Of a stretch of DNA of 26,696 bases, positions 1 through 7,499 are shown piece by piece (the first letter of the stretch is position 1; the number at the start of each line of letters is the position of its first letter). A program made the translations under genes and the position numbers. Source of the stretch: Methylococcaceae bacterium UBA1147 (GTDB lineage: Bacteria; Pseudomonadota; Gammaproteobacteria; Methylococcales; UBA1147); assembly GCA_002311315.1 (NCBI GenBank), contig DBZZ01000025.1, forward strand, positions 1-26,696, given 5' to 3'. The notes under the pieces were generated by a model, which made no database searches, had not been told where the DNA came from, and saw only the letters and a program-made list of their open reading frames with translations.

Positions 1-70
1 GGACCGCGGAATCGACCGATTCATCCTCCTGTACGCCATGAACGGTGATGACCCTGTCCTGGTCAATCAT
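1..70 (-). CDS. ruvB: Holliday junction branch migration ATPase RuvB, N-terminal fragment (cut by window edge)
   Basis: Only the first 23 codons are inside the window, reading leftward from an ATG at 70. They encode a start beginning MIDQDRVIT and continuing to about ESVDSAV, the acidic, variable N-terminus that precedes the AAA+ core in RuvB. No catalytic motif is visible, so the call rests on this start and on position: it lies 20 bases downstream of the ruvA stop on the same strand, the usual ruvC-ruvA-ruvB order. RuvB is the hexameric motor that pumps DNA through the RuvA-bound Holliday junction. A GAGG about 10 bases before the ATG could serve as ribosome binding site. Confidence 0.8.
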   Translation of the reverse strand, partial: MIDQDRVITVHGVQEDESVDSAV

Positions 71-90
71 TGTGTCCCGGCCTCATTCAT

Positions 91-690
91 TTATCCCCTC
101 GACTGCAGTGCAGAACGAATGATTTGCTCGCTGCTTTTTCCTTCAACTGAAACCTGTTTGAGCATCCGCTGGGCATCGCTGTTCTTGTAGCCCAGTGCAA
201 GCAGGGCACTGAGTGCTTCCTGCACCGCCGAACGGACACTTACGGTGTTCCCCGAAATCGTTGAGGCCCAGGTTTCCGATTCGTCGATCCCGGGCAAACG
301 ATCCCGCATTTCTATAATCAGCCGTTCGGCCGTCTTTTTGCCGATCCCTGGCAGGCGGACCAGCGAGGCCGTATCGTGACCCTGGACACAGCGGTGAAAT
401 TCCTCGACGCTGAGACCCGAAAGCAGGGTTAGGGCTAGGCGCGCACCGACTCCGTTGACCTTGATCAGACTTCTAAACAGCGTGCGTTCCGCATCGCTGC
501 TAAAACCAAAAAGGATATGGGCATCCTCGCGAACGACCAGGTGCGTATGCAATTGCACTTCCTGGCCGAGTTCAGGCAGACTATAGAAGGTCGACATCGG
601 CGCTTCGATTTCGTAGCCCACTCCGTTCACGTCGAGCAGCATCGTTGGCGCGGCCTTTGCGACCAGGCGTCCCCGTAGAAAGCCGATCAA
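91..690 (-). CDS. ruvA: Holliday junction DNA-binding subunit RuvA
   Basis: RuvA binds four-way junctions as a tetramer and loads the RuvB motor, in the cytoplasm. The 199 residues show the three family domains: an OB-fold from MIGFLRG to about 64, a helix-hairpin-helix domain with motifs near 76-93 (IKVNGVG) and 111-123 (VRLPGIGKKTAE), and a C-terminal RuvB-binding domain from about 152. Length is close to the E. coli protein (203). The MIG start typical of RuvA falls on a TTG codon, preceded by GGAG with eight bases of spacing, so a TTG start is well supported. It sits between ruvC (55 bases upstream) and ruvB (20 bases downstream), in one probable operon with yebC. Confidence 0.97.
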   Translation of the reverse strand: MIGFLRGRLVAKAAPTMLLDVNGVGYEIEAPMSTFYSLPELGQEVQLHTHLVVREDAHILFGFSSDAERTLFRSLIKVNGVGARLALTLLSGLSVEEFHRCVQGHDTASLVRLPGIGKKTAERLIIEMRDRLPGIDESETWASTISGNTVSVRSAVQEALSALLALGYKNSDAQRMLKQVSVEGKSSEQIIRSALQSRG

Positions 691-745
691 GTCGCCGTCT
701 CCGCTATCCGCACGTCACGGGTTACAACAAGAACCACAGTTCGCT

Positions 746-1258
746 TCATGTTGCCACCGGCCAGAAACCCTGCCCGGAAAGTCGTTTCCGGGTCTGCTGG
801 TAATGAATGTGACAAAGGGCCACGCCCAACGCATCCGCTGCATCGGTCTGCAGCTTGCCCTGCAGACCCAGCAGGATGCGAACCATATGCTGCACTTGGT
901 TTTTCTCGGCACTCCCTTTACCCACTAGAGCCTGCTTGACCTGGCGTGCCGCATATTCGTAAACCGGGATCCGGTTGGAAATGACGGCACAGATCGCGGC
1001 GCCACGAGCCTGTCCGAGTTTCAACGCCGAATCGGCATTCTTGTGCATAAAAACCTTTTCGATCGCCAGTTGATCCGGATCGAATTCGCTCACCACCTCA
1101 GCAATCCCCTCGAAAATTTGCTTCAGGCGGTCCGGAAAGCCTTCGCCGGTCACTCGAACGCAACCGCTGGCGATGTATCGGAGTCCGTCGGCGGCGTCAT
1201 CGACGACACCAAAACCAGTGATCCTTGACCCGGGGTCAATGCCTAGGATTCGCGCCAT
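746..1258 (-). CDS. ruvC: Holliday junction resolvase RuvC
   Basis: RuvC is the dimeric endonuclease that cuts Holliday junctions after RuvAB branch migration. The 170-residue protein has the RNase H-like fold signature, with all four acidic metal ligands visible: D8 in GIDPG, E67 in AIEKVF, and D139 and D142 in TDAADALGVA. Length matches the family (about 173 in E. coli). The start is an ATG nine bases after the yebC stop, so it is almost certainly cotranscribed with yebC upstream and ruvA downstream. Nothing unusual is seen in it. Confidence 0.97.
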   Translation of the reverse strand: MARILGIDPGSRITGFGVVDDAADGLRYIASGCVRVTGEGFPDRLKQIFEGIAEVVSEFDPDQLAIEKVFMHKNADSALKLGQARGAAICAVISNRIPVYEYAARQVKQALVGKGSAEKNQVQHMVRILLGLQGKLQTDAADALGVALCHIHYQQTRKRLSGQGFWPVAT

Positions 1259-1267
1259 AATCTCGAT

Positions 1268-2017
1268 TCAGGACATCCCTTCAAGAATCTCATCACTGAT
1301 CTCGGCATTGGAGTAGACATTCTGAACATCGTCAAGGTCTTCGAGATGTTCCTGCAAACGAACCATCTTCTCGGCATCCTTGGCATCGAGCACACTCGTG
1401 GTACCGGCTTTCATCAGTATTTCCGAACTCTCCGGCTGAAGCCCGACGTCAATCAGGCCCTGCTTCACCGCCAGAAAGTCCTCGGGGCTGGTCGTCACAT
1501 CGATCGACCCGTCGAGCAAAGCAACCACGTCTTCTGCTCCGGCTTCCAATGCAGCCTCCATGATCGTATCTTCGTCATGCTCGGCAGCAAAAGTCAGGAG
1601 CCCGAGTTTCTCGAACATGTAGCCAACCGAACCTTCGGTTCCAAGGTTGCCGCCTGCCTTGGTAAAGGCATGCCGCACTTCCGCAACCGTACGGTTCCTG
1701 TTGTCCGTCAGGCAGTCGACAAGAATTGCAACGCCGCCCGGTCCGTAGCCTTCATACCGGACTTCGTCATAACTCACCCCGTCCTGCGTGCCACTCGCCT
1801 TCTTGATGGCGTTTTCGATGGTATCCCTCTTCATGTTGTTGGACAGGGCCTTGTCCATAACAGACCGAAGACTCGGGTTGTTCATCGGGTCCGGGCCCCC
1901 GCCATTTTTCACCGCCACACCGATTTCCCGTATCAGCTTGGTAAACAGTTTCCCCCGCTTTGCATCCTGCGCGCCTTTGCGAAATCGAATATTTGCCCAC
2001 TTGCTATGACCTGCCAT
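1268..2017 (-). CDS. yebC: YebC/TACO1 family protein
   Basis: The protein begins with the family signature MAGHSKWANI and has the three-domain YebC layout over 249 residues. Recognisable segments are FTKLIREI near 25-32, a glycine-rich NGGGPDP near 39-45, and EGYGPGGVAILVDCLTDN around 90. The reading frame extends five codons further to a TTG, but MAGHSKW is the conserved start and has AGGG seven bases before it. The family was long annotated as a transcriptional regulator; more recent work on bacterial and mitochondrial members points to relief of ribosome stalling, notably at proline runs. It is the first gene of the yebC-ruvC-ruvA-ruvB group, an arrangement seen in many proteobacteria. Confidence 0.95.
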   Translation of the reverse strand: MAGHSKWANIRFRKGAQDAKRGKLFTKLIREIGVAVKNGGGPDPMNNPSLRSVMDKALSNNMKRDTIENAIKKASGTQDGVSYDEVRYEGYGPGGVAILVDCLTDNRNRTVAEVRHAFTKAGGNLGTEGSVGYMFEKLGLLTFAAEHDEDTIMEAALEAGAEDVVALLDGSIDVTTSPEDFLAVKQGLIDVGLQPESSEILMKAGTTSVLDAKDAEKMVRLQEHLEDLDDVQNVYSNAEISDEILEGMS

Positions 2018-2069
2018 ATTACAACCCTGCAAATAAATAGATTAAAGCCCAGTCTGATGATTTGTCCGG

Positions 2070-2099
2070 ATGGCCCGTAATTTTAACATTACGGGCCAT
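2070..2099. terminator. 12-bp perfect inverted repeat between copA and yebC (possible terminator or operator)
   Basis: ATGGCCCGTAAT at 2070-2081 and its exact reverse complement at 2088-2099 flank a 6-base loop, TTTAAC. It lies 60 bases past the copA stop and about 50 bases before yebC, both read leftward. As RNA it would be a strong hairpin and could end copA transcription, but no run of U follows the stem on either strand, so it is not a standard intrinsic terminator. Its position just ahead of yebC also allows an operator or a 5' UTR structure. Confidence 0.45.
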
Positions 2100-2159
2100 G
2101 CTAATGCATTGAAGCTCGGCAACGCTGCCTACGGAACGGGTACCAATTCTCTCCGCCGA

Positions 2160-4397
2160 TCACAACCAGCGCAAACGATTGGCATTGGTCACCACGGTGA
2201 CCGAGGACATGGCCATGGCCGCTCCGGCGATCATCGGATTCAGCAGGATACCGAACACAGGGTAAAGCACCCCGGCGGCAATCGGGATACTCAAGACATT
2301 GTAGACAAACGCACCGATCAGGTTCTGCCTGATATTCCGCAGTGTCTTCCTCGAAAGATCGATGGTCTCGGATACCTTGAAAAGGGAACCCTGCATCAGG
2401 ACCACGTCTGCACTCTCGATCGCGACATCGGTCCCCGTTCCGATCGCAAAGCCGACATCTGCCTGCGCAAGTGCCGGCGCATCATTGATCCCGTCCCCGA
2501 CCATCGCGACAACCTCACCCTCTTTCTGCAAAGCCCTGATCACCGAAGCCTTGTCCTCAGGAAGCACACGACTGCGCACATCGTCGATCCCAACCCTGTC
2601 GGCAATTGCGCGAGCTGTTTTTTCGTTGTCCCCGGTCACCATCAGAACCCGGATTCCTGCAGGGCCGAGAGCGGCAACCGCCTGGAACGAATCCTCCTTG
2701 ACCCGGTCGGCGATGGAAAGCAACCCCACCACTTTGGTGCGGGTGGCCAGCAGTACAGGCGTTTCCCCCTTTTCCGCATAGCTTTCAACCAGTCCGGAAA
2801 AAGCCCCAACTTCAATGTCGTTCGATTCGATCAGTTCCAGGTTTCCAAGGAACATCGTTTGTTGTTCCATGACCCCCGACACCCCACGACCAGTGTGCGC
2901 CTCGAATCCGGAAACCGCCGTCGGCTCGATGTTTTTAGACCCAGATGCATTCAGCACGGCCCTCGCCAGCGGATGTTCGGACCCGACTTCGAGACTTGCC
3001 GCCGCTTGCAAAACCTGTTCCTGGCTCCAACCCGCAGCCGCTTCAACCGCTGAAACGCTTGGCCTCCCTTCGGTCACCGTGCCCGTTTTGTCGAATACCA
3101 CACAAGTAATCTTCTCTGCGGTCTGAAGCGCTTCCCCGTTACGGATCAATACTCCGGACCTTGCGGCCCGTCCAACGGCAACCATTACCGAAATCGGTGT
3201 AGCAAGTCCCAGCGCACAGGGACAGGCGATCAGAAGTACGGTCATTGCAGTTACAAAGGCGTAAGCTAGGGCTGGTTCCGGCCCGAAACTCATCCAGACC
3301 AGAAAAGTCAGGCATGCAATACCGATCACAACCGGCACAAACACGGCGGCAACGCGATCTACCAGCCTGGCAATCTGGGGCTTGTTTTCCTGCGCCTGCC
3401 TGACACTTTCCACTATCTTTGCGAGCAAGGTATCCCGTCCGATACGGGTTACCTTGTACAGCAAGGTCCCGGCTTGGTTGACGGTGCCGGTTACCACTTC
3501 GTCGCCCTCGCGTTTTTCGACCGGCATTGGTTCCCCGGTCAGCATAGATTCATCGACGGCCGACTGGCCTTGCACAACGATTCCATCGACCGCAATCCTC
3601 TCTCCAGGGCGAACGCGCAGCACTTCTTCCAGCCCCACCTTCTCGATGGGGATATCCATTTCTTTGCCGTTTCTGACGACTCGAGCCGTGTTCGGCTGCA
3701 GGCCCATAAGTTCCCGAATGGCGCCTCTGGTCCTGCCTCGGGCACGGGTTTCTAGAGCAGCCCCGAGATTGATGAAAGCCAGGATGATCACGGCCGCCTC
3801 GAAATAGGCATGTTTAGCCAGCACCGGCAGATCTGAGGCGAACCCGGTCACCACCGTCGAATAGACCCAGGCTGCGCCCGTGCCCATCGCGATCAGGCTA
3901 TCCATGTTCGCCTGGCCCTGGCGCAGCGCCTTTATTGCGCCGCGATAGAAGTGCCCTCCGGAATAGACCATGACCGCCAGCGTGACCCCAGCCACCAGAA
4001 TCCAGAAGTCACTTGCCTCGCCTTCGCTCGCTACAGGCAGAATATCCAGGTGCCCCCCTAGCATGAGGGGCAAACCGGCAAGCCCGGCGACAACCGCTTT
4101 TTTCAACAATTGCCGGTATCGTTCGAGTTCTAGATTCTCTTCGTCCGATGGGTTTTCCAGACCTTCCACTACAGCGGCGTCGTAACCCGCGGTTCTCAGT
4201 GCAGCTCTGAGGACCTCGACATCGATCCCACCGCAAACGGTGGCCGAATGATCGGCAAAGTTGACCACCGCTGACTCAACGCCCTCGACTTCCCGCAGGG
4301 CATCTTGCACAGTTTTCACGCATCCCGCGCAGCGCATGCCCAGCACGGACAACCGCACTACGCTCTGTTGCGAAGATCCATTCCTGTTTGACTGCAT
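2160..4397 (-). CDS. copA: Cu(+)-exporting P1B-type ATPase
   Basis: This is a 745-residue heavy-metal P-type ATPase that pumps Cu(+) out of the cytoplasm using ATP. In order: one N-terminal metal-binding domain with MRCAGC (C23, C26); transmembrane segments from about 98; actuator motif TGEP at 287-290; CPC in the ion channel at 392-394; phosphorylation motif DKTGT at 436-440 (D436); the HP pair at 475-476; TGD at 588-590; and GDGIND at 634-639. Tyr-Asn at 699-700 and Met-Ser-Ser at 730-732 are the further membrane residues that mark Cu(+) rather than Zn/Cd pumps. The ATG has AGGGA eight bases upstream. copZ lies 268 bases upstream on the same strand; no copper regulator gene is visible in the window. 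Confidence 0.96.
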   Translation of the reverse strand: MQSNRNGSSQQSVVRLSVLGMRCAGCVKTVQDALREVEGVESAVVNFADHSATVCGGIDVEVLRAALRTAGYDAAVVEGLENPSDEENLELERYRQLLKKAVVAGLAGLPLMLGGHLDILPVASEGEASDFWILVAGVTLAVMVYSGGHFYRGAIKALRQGQANMDSLIAMGTGAAWVYSTVVTGFASDLPVLAKHAYFEAAVIILAFINLGAALETRARGRTRGAIRELMGLQPNTARVVRNGKEMDIPIEKVGLEEVLRVRPGERIAVDGIVVQGQSAVDESMLTGEPMPVEKREGDEVVTGTVNQAGTLLYKVTRIGRDTLLAKIVESVRQAQENKPQIARLVDRVAAVFVPVVIGIACLTFLVWMSFGPEPALAYAFVTAMTVLLIACPCALGLATPISVMVAVGRAARSGVLIRNGEALQTAEKITCVVFDKTGTVTEGRPSVSAVEAAAGWSQEQVLQAAASLEVGSEHPLARAVLNASGSKNIEPTAVSGFEAHTGRGVSGVMEQQTMFLGNLELIESNDIEVGAFSGLVESYAEKGETPVLLATRTKVVGLLSIADRVKEDSFQAVAALGPAGIRVLMVTGDNEKTARAIADRVGIDDVRSRVLPEDKASVIRALQKEGEVVAMVGDGINDAPALAQADVGFAIGTGTDVAIESADVVLMQGSLFKVSETIDLSRKTLRNIRQNLIGAFVYNVLSIPIAAGVLYPVFGILLNPMIAGAAMAMSSVTVVTNANRLRWL

Positions 4398-4665
4398 TTA
4401 CCGATTCCCTGGCCAAAACGCATGAAACATGCACGCCAATCGGTTACCAAGGCTCAAAACGCTGCTCCGGGTAGCTGGTACACAATCCAGTTTGGACATC
4501 AAACCACCACCGGACGAAAAAGATCCATCACCTGGACTGGCTGCATGGATGATGACATTTTCACCAACAAAACCGGTTTCTCGAAAACCCGGCTTGCCAA
4601 TATTGCCAAGTTGCTTTCAACACTGAGCTCAATGAAATTGGATCCTTGAAACCAGGGCCTCCCCC
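4398..4665. other. copZ-copA intergenic stretch without a supportable gene
   Basis: These 268 bases separate the copZ stop from the copA start. Two small plus-strand frames (from 4422 and 4429) lack a ribosome binding site and family resemblance, so I do not call them. A short direct repeat TTGCCAA-TA-TTGCCAA sits at 4594-4609, and a small dyad GCATG-AAA-CATGC at 4420-4432 lies just before the copA ribosome binding site. I see no CueR-type CCTTCC/GGAAGG dyad and no convincing sigma70 promoter. Confidence 0.5.
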
Positions 4666-4875
4666 TCAAGCGACAACCGTATATCCGGCATCGCTGACTG
4701 CCTGCTTCAACTCATCCAGCGAAACAAGCGCAGCATCGAAGTCGATATCCACCTGATTGGCGGCATGATCTGCCGTGGACAAGGCCACACCATCAAGCGC
4801 CTCCAGAAGATTTTTTACCGACGATTCACAACCCCCGCATTTCATTCCCTCAACGCACAATACGATTTTTTCCAT
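4666..4875 (-). CDS. copZ: Copper chaperone, CopZ-like (heavy-metal-associated domain)
   Basis: A 69-residue stand-alone heavy-metal-associated domain. It has the metal-binding loop MKCGGC (C13, C16), the hydrophobic first strand KIVLCVEGM, and the closing DAGYTV typical of the beta-alpha-beta-beta-alpha-beta fold. Such proteins carry Cu(+) in the cytoplasm and hand it to the CopA pump, whose gene lies downstream on the same strand. Length is the family norm. A mercury carrier (MerP-like) is less likely because there is no signal peptide and no mer gene nearby. An operator-like dyad lies about 17 bases upstream. The ribosome binding site is weak. Confidence 0.9.
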   Translation of the reverse strand: MEKIVLCVEGMKCGGCESSVKNLLEALDGVALSTADHAANQVDIDFDAALVSLDELKQAVSDAGYTVVA

Positions 4876-4891
4876 GGGTACACTTTCAACC

Positions 4892-4912
4892 GTTTACTAG
4901 GTTCTAGTTTAC
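4892..4912. promoter_or_regulatory. Operator-like dyad upstream of copZ
   Basis: A 21-bp imperfect palindrome has the core ACTAG-GTT-CTAGT extended outward by GT..AC, so seven of nine positions in each arm pair. It lies 17-37 bases before the copZ start. On the minus strand it sits downstream of a TTGATG or TTGTTG that could be a -35 element, with TAGTAA or TAAACG as a poor -10, so a regulator bound here could govern copZ. It does not match the known CueR, CopY or CsoR consensus, and the regulator is unknown. Confidence 0.35.
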
Positions 4913-5136
4913 CACATCAACAATCCCCGAAATTTGCCCCGCATCGCCGCATCGACGGCTCTGAAAAAGCGGCATAACATTGATTTTTCGTGCTTTCCTG
5001 CGGGTTGTGGCTCAAGGTTCGATATCCAATGACACCCTTAACACCGGCTAATTACCAGCGCCTGGCCTGTATTCGGTTACGGTGAGGCATTGCAGATGCT
5101 AAACTTAATTTTATCGGCTTAGTATGGACAAGGGGA

Positions 5137-5550
5137 ATGCATCAATCGTTTTATGGATTGACAGGATTGCTAACGTTGCTTGTCAGCCAGTCGACTTTGG
5201 CGGAACTGGTTGGTATCAGTCCGGACCAACTCGAGGCACTGATGGAAAAAGAAAATGCCCTGGTGGTGGACATCCGAACCCCGCCAGAATGGAAAGCAAC
5301 GGGGACCATCGCTTCCAGTCACAAACTGATGTTTTTCGATGCAAACAGCCATTACGACTCGTCGAAGTGGCTGGCCAAGTTGAACCGATTAAGGAAAGAC
5401 CATCAACCCGTCATCCTGGTCTGTCGCTCCGGCGGCCGTTCCTCAAGCGTTGGCCGGCTACTTGATGAAAAATCCGGCAACAGTAAAGTTTATCACCTTG
5501 AAAAAGGGATTAAAGGCTGGATCAGCGAAGGAAAAGCAACACAACACTGA
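5137..5550 (+). CDS. Exported single-domain rhodanese-like sulfurtransferase
   Basis: A 137-residue protein with a probable Sec signal peptide (hydrophobic GLTGLLTLLVSQ, likely cleavage after STLA at 22) followed by one rhodanese domain. The domain shows DIRTPPEW at 45-52 and the active-site loop CRSGGRS at 96-102, with C96 as the predicted persulfide-forming cysteine. Rhodaneses move sulfane sulfur; this one should act in the periplasm, and its natural acceptor is unknown. It is divergent from copZ. The start is a little uncertain: the AAGGGG before the ATG is unusually close (about 3 bases), and the signal peptide N-region lacks Lys or Arg. No in-frame ATG or GTG lies between it and the upstream stop at 5083-5085. 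Confidence 0.85.
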   Translation: MHQSFYGLTGLLTLLVSQSTLAELVGISPDQLEALMEKENALVVDIRTPPEWKATGTIASSHKLMFFDANSHYDSSKWLAKLNRLRKDHQPVILVCRSGGRSSSVGRLLDEKSGNSKVYHLEKGIKGWISEGKATQH

Positions 5551-5636
5551 GCCTTCTGTCCCGTTAGACTGTCGACGAACCCGGAACACCGGCAGTATCC
5601 TTAACTCCTATATCCAGTAATTCTTCGGTCGCAAAC

Positions 5637-6257
5637 ATGGCAAGAAAATCGATCCACAATCAGACCATCGCCCTCGCAGGCCTCGCCCAGGCCGTTTACC
5701 TGATCAAACAGCTTGCTAGGCATGGCACGGCAGACGCGGATGCCATAGAGGCAAGCATTGGATCGATCCTGAAAATCGATGCACGCGATATCAAGGATGT
5801 CTACGGCGGACTCAACAGGATCAGAACCGGCGTCCGGCAGCTTGAAAAGCAACTCTCGGGCCCGCCGGCAATGGATCCAGAACAATTAAACTATGCCGGG
5901 GCATTACTTTTCCTGGAACGCAAACTGGTCAGCAACGACGATCTTCTGCTGAAACTCAGGCGCGGACTGGAACAAATCGGTTCGGAAAGCAACGCCGACG
6001 AAGATTCGGAAACGATAATCTCCAGGCTGGCCGATCTTTACCAGCGAACCGTTAGCCAGCTGAACCCAAAGATCCTGGTCAACGGCGAACAGGTTCATCT
6101 GACCAATCCGGACAACGTGATCAAGATCCGGGCATTGTTGCTGGCGGGAATTCGATCCGCGTTCCTGTGGCGGCAATACGGCGGGAGTCGCTGGAAATTC
6201 GTCCTATTCCGCAAGCGGATGCTTAACGAATCGAAGAAGTTGTTGGAGACCGTCTGA
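5637..6257 (+). CDS. hflD: HflD homologue (DUF489 family)
   Basis: The 206-residue protein aligns by eye with E. coli HflD (213 residues). It shares the opening ITLALAG-like segment (QTIALAGLAQ, 9-18), VYGGLNRIRTGVRQL at 55-69, LERKL at 93-97, and the strongly conserved ending RALLLAGIRSAFLWRQYGG at 165-183. HflD is a helical, membrane-associated protein that in E. coli binds phage lambda CII and affects lysogenisation; its host role is not well defined. In E. coli it lies between mnmA and purB; neither is present here, and the gene stands alone, convergent with alr. No good ribosome binding site is seen before the ATG. Confidence 0.9.
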   Translation: MARKSIHNQTIALAGLAQAVYLIKQLARHGTADADAIEASIGSILKIDARDIKDVYGGLNRIRTGVRQLEKQLSGPPAMDPEQLNYAGALLFLERKLVSNDDLLLKLRRGLEQIGSESNADEDSETIISRLADLYQRTVSQLNPKILVNGEQVHLTNPDNVIKIRALLLAGIRSAFLWRQYGGSRWKFVLFRKRMLNESKKLLETV

Positions 6258-6365
6258 GAGCCTACCGGGTCGAATCCGACATCAGTTCCATGCCCGCTGC
6301 GGCATCCCGTTTGGGGACAATCGTGTTTTCAGACTTGCGACTACAGAATGGCGACAAAACCACCG

Positions 6366-7499
6366 TTAACCGTGCCGCTGGTACTGCTGCGAACCCGCAG
6401 CCCCGGGACGACGTCTCACGATACTCCCTTCCACTATCATAACCCTTTGAGTAACCGCACAAAGCAAAGTGTAGGGGATGGTGTCGGCAAAAGCCGCCAC
6501 TTCCTCTATGCGAAGCTGGTCGCCCCAGAGGACTACTGGATCCCCGATCTGGGCGTCGGGGCAGCTTGAAAGATCGACCGTCAGCATGTCCATGGAAACC
6601 CGGCCAACAACCGGGACTCGCGTGTCCCGAACAAGCACTTGGGCATCGTTGCCGATCGAACGGGGATAACCATCGCCATAACCGATCGCGATCACCCCAA
6701 GACGAATGTTGCGCGGCGCCACCCACTGCCCGCCGTAACCGACGGCAACCCCGGCTTCAAGTTCCCTGACCGCAATCAACCTTGACTGCAACGTCATGAC
6801 AGTATGAAGGTCGTGATCCGCACCGGTCTTGTGCGGGAAAGGCGACGCCCCCAGCAGCATGATTCCAGGCCTGACCCAGTCGGCCCGCGCTTCGGGCCAA
6901 CCCAGAATTCCAGCAGAGTTGGCGATACTTCGCTCTCCGAACAAACCCTCCGTGAGAGCACGAAACAGCCGCAGTTGATTGGTTGTGGCCGGATCATCCA
7001 GTTCGTCGGCCTTCGCCAGATGTGTCATCAAACGGATGGGTTTTTCGACCTGAGAACAACCACTGAGGCGCCTGTGCGCCTCAAGAAAATCGTGCTCTCC
7101 GAATCCCAGCCGGTTCATTCCGGAGTCCAGCTTCAACCAGACAGAAAGAGAACTTTTCTGACCAGAGGCCTCGATGATTTCCACCTGATACATGGAATGT
7201 ATGACCGGCTCAAGATGGTGCTGAAGAACGAGAGCAAGCTCATCTGCACAGACAAAACCCTCGAGCACAGCGATGGGTTCGATGATGCCCGCCTCACGCA
7301 AGCCAAGCCCTTCTTCGACCCGGGCTACGGCAAATGCATCGACCCCTCGCAATGCCCTGGCAATTCGAAGCAGCCCGTGGCCGTAGCCGTTGGCCTTGAT
7401 AACAGCCATGACTTTCGATCCCGGAACATGATCCCGAACCCGCTGCAAGTTATGACGTGGCGCCGACAGGTCCAGCACCGCGTGCGCGGCCGGGATCAT
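6366..7499 (-). CDS. alr: Alanine racemase
   Basis: PLP-dependent enzyme interconverting L- and D-alanine to supply peptidoglycan synthesis. The 377-residue protein has the PLP lysine K35 in VIKANGYGHG, the second catalytic base Y255 in VAVGYGGQW, SMDM at 302-305, and IGYGDGYPR at 272-280, all hallmarks of the Alr fold (N-terminal barrel, C-terminal beta domain). The ATG overlaps the dnaB stop in an ATGA, so translation is probably coupled. dnaB-alr adjacency is common in gammaproteobacteria. The last 15 or so residues (RRRPGAAGSQQYQRHG) form a polar tail beyond the usual end of the domain. Confidence 0.96.
   Translation of the reverse strand: MIPAAHAVLDLSAPRHNLQRVRDHVPGSKVMAVIKANGYGHGLLRIARALRGVDAFAVARVEEGLGLREAGIIEPIAVLEGFVCADELALVLQHHLEPVIHSMYQVEIIEASGQKSSLSVWLKLDSGMNRLGFGEHDFLEAHRRLSGCSQVEKPIRLMTHLAKADELDDPATTNQLRLFRALTEGLFGERSIANSAGILGWPEARADWVRPGIMLLGASPFPHKTGADHDLHTVMTLQSRLIAVRELEAGVAVGYGGQWVAPRNIRLGVIAIGYGDGYPRSIGNDAQVLVRDTRVPVVGRVSMDMLTVDLSSCPDAQIGDPVVLWGDQLRIEEVAAFADTIPYTLLCAVTQRVMIVEGSIVRRRPGAAGSQQYQRHG

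Noticed and set aside
1346..2080. 244-codon plus-strand open frame opposite yebC
   Set aside because: Antisense to a conserved YebC with no domain features or ribosome binding site.
2070..3053. 327-codon plus-strand open frame opposite copA
   Set aside because: It lies opposite a fully motif-bearing CopA; the translated product is rich in His, Arg and Pro with no recognisable domain, typical of an antisense shadow frame.
4422..4649. 75-codon plus-strand frame in the copZ-copA gap
   Set aside because: No ribosome binding site, no recognisable family, and a competing overlapping frame of similar length; best treated as non-coding.
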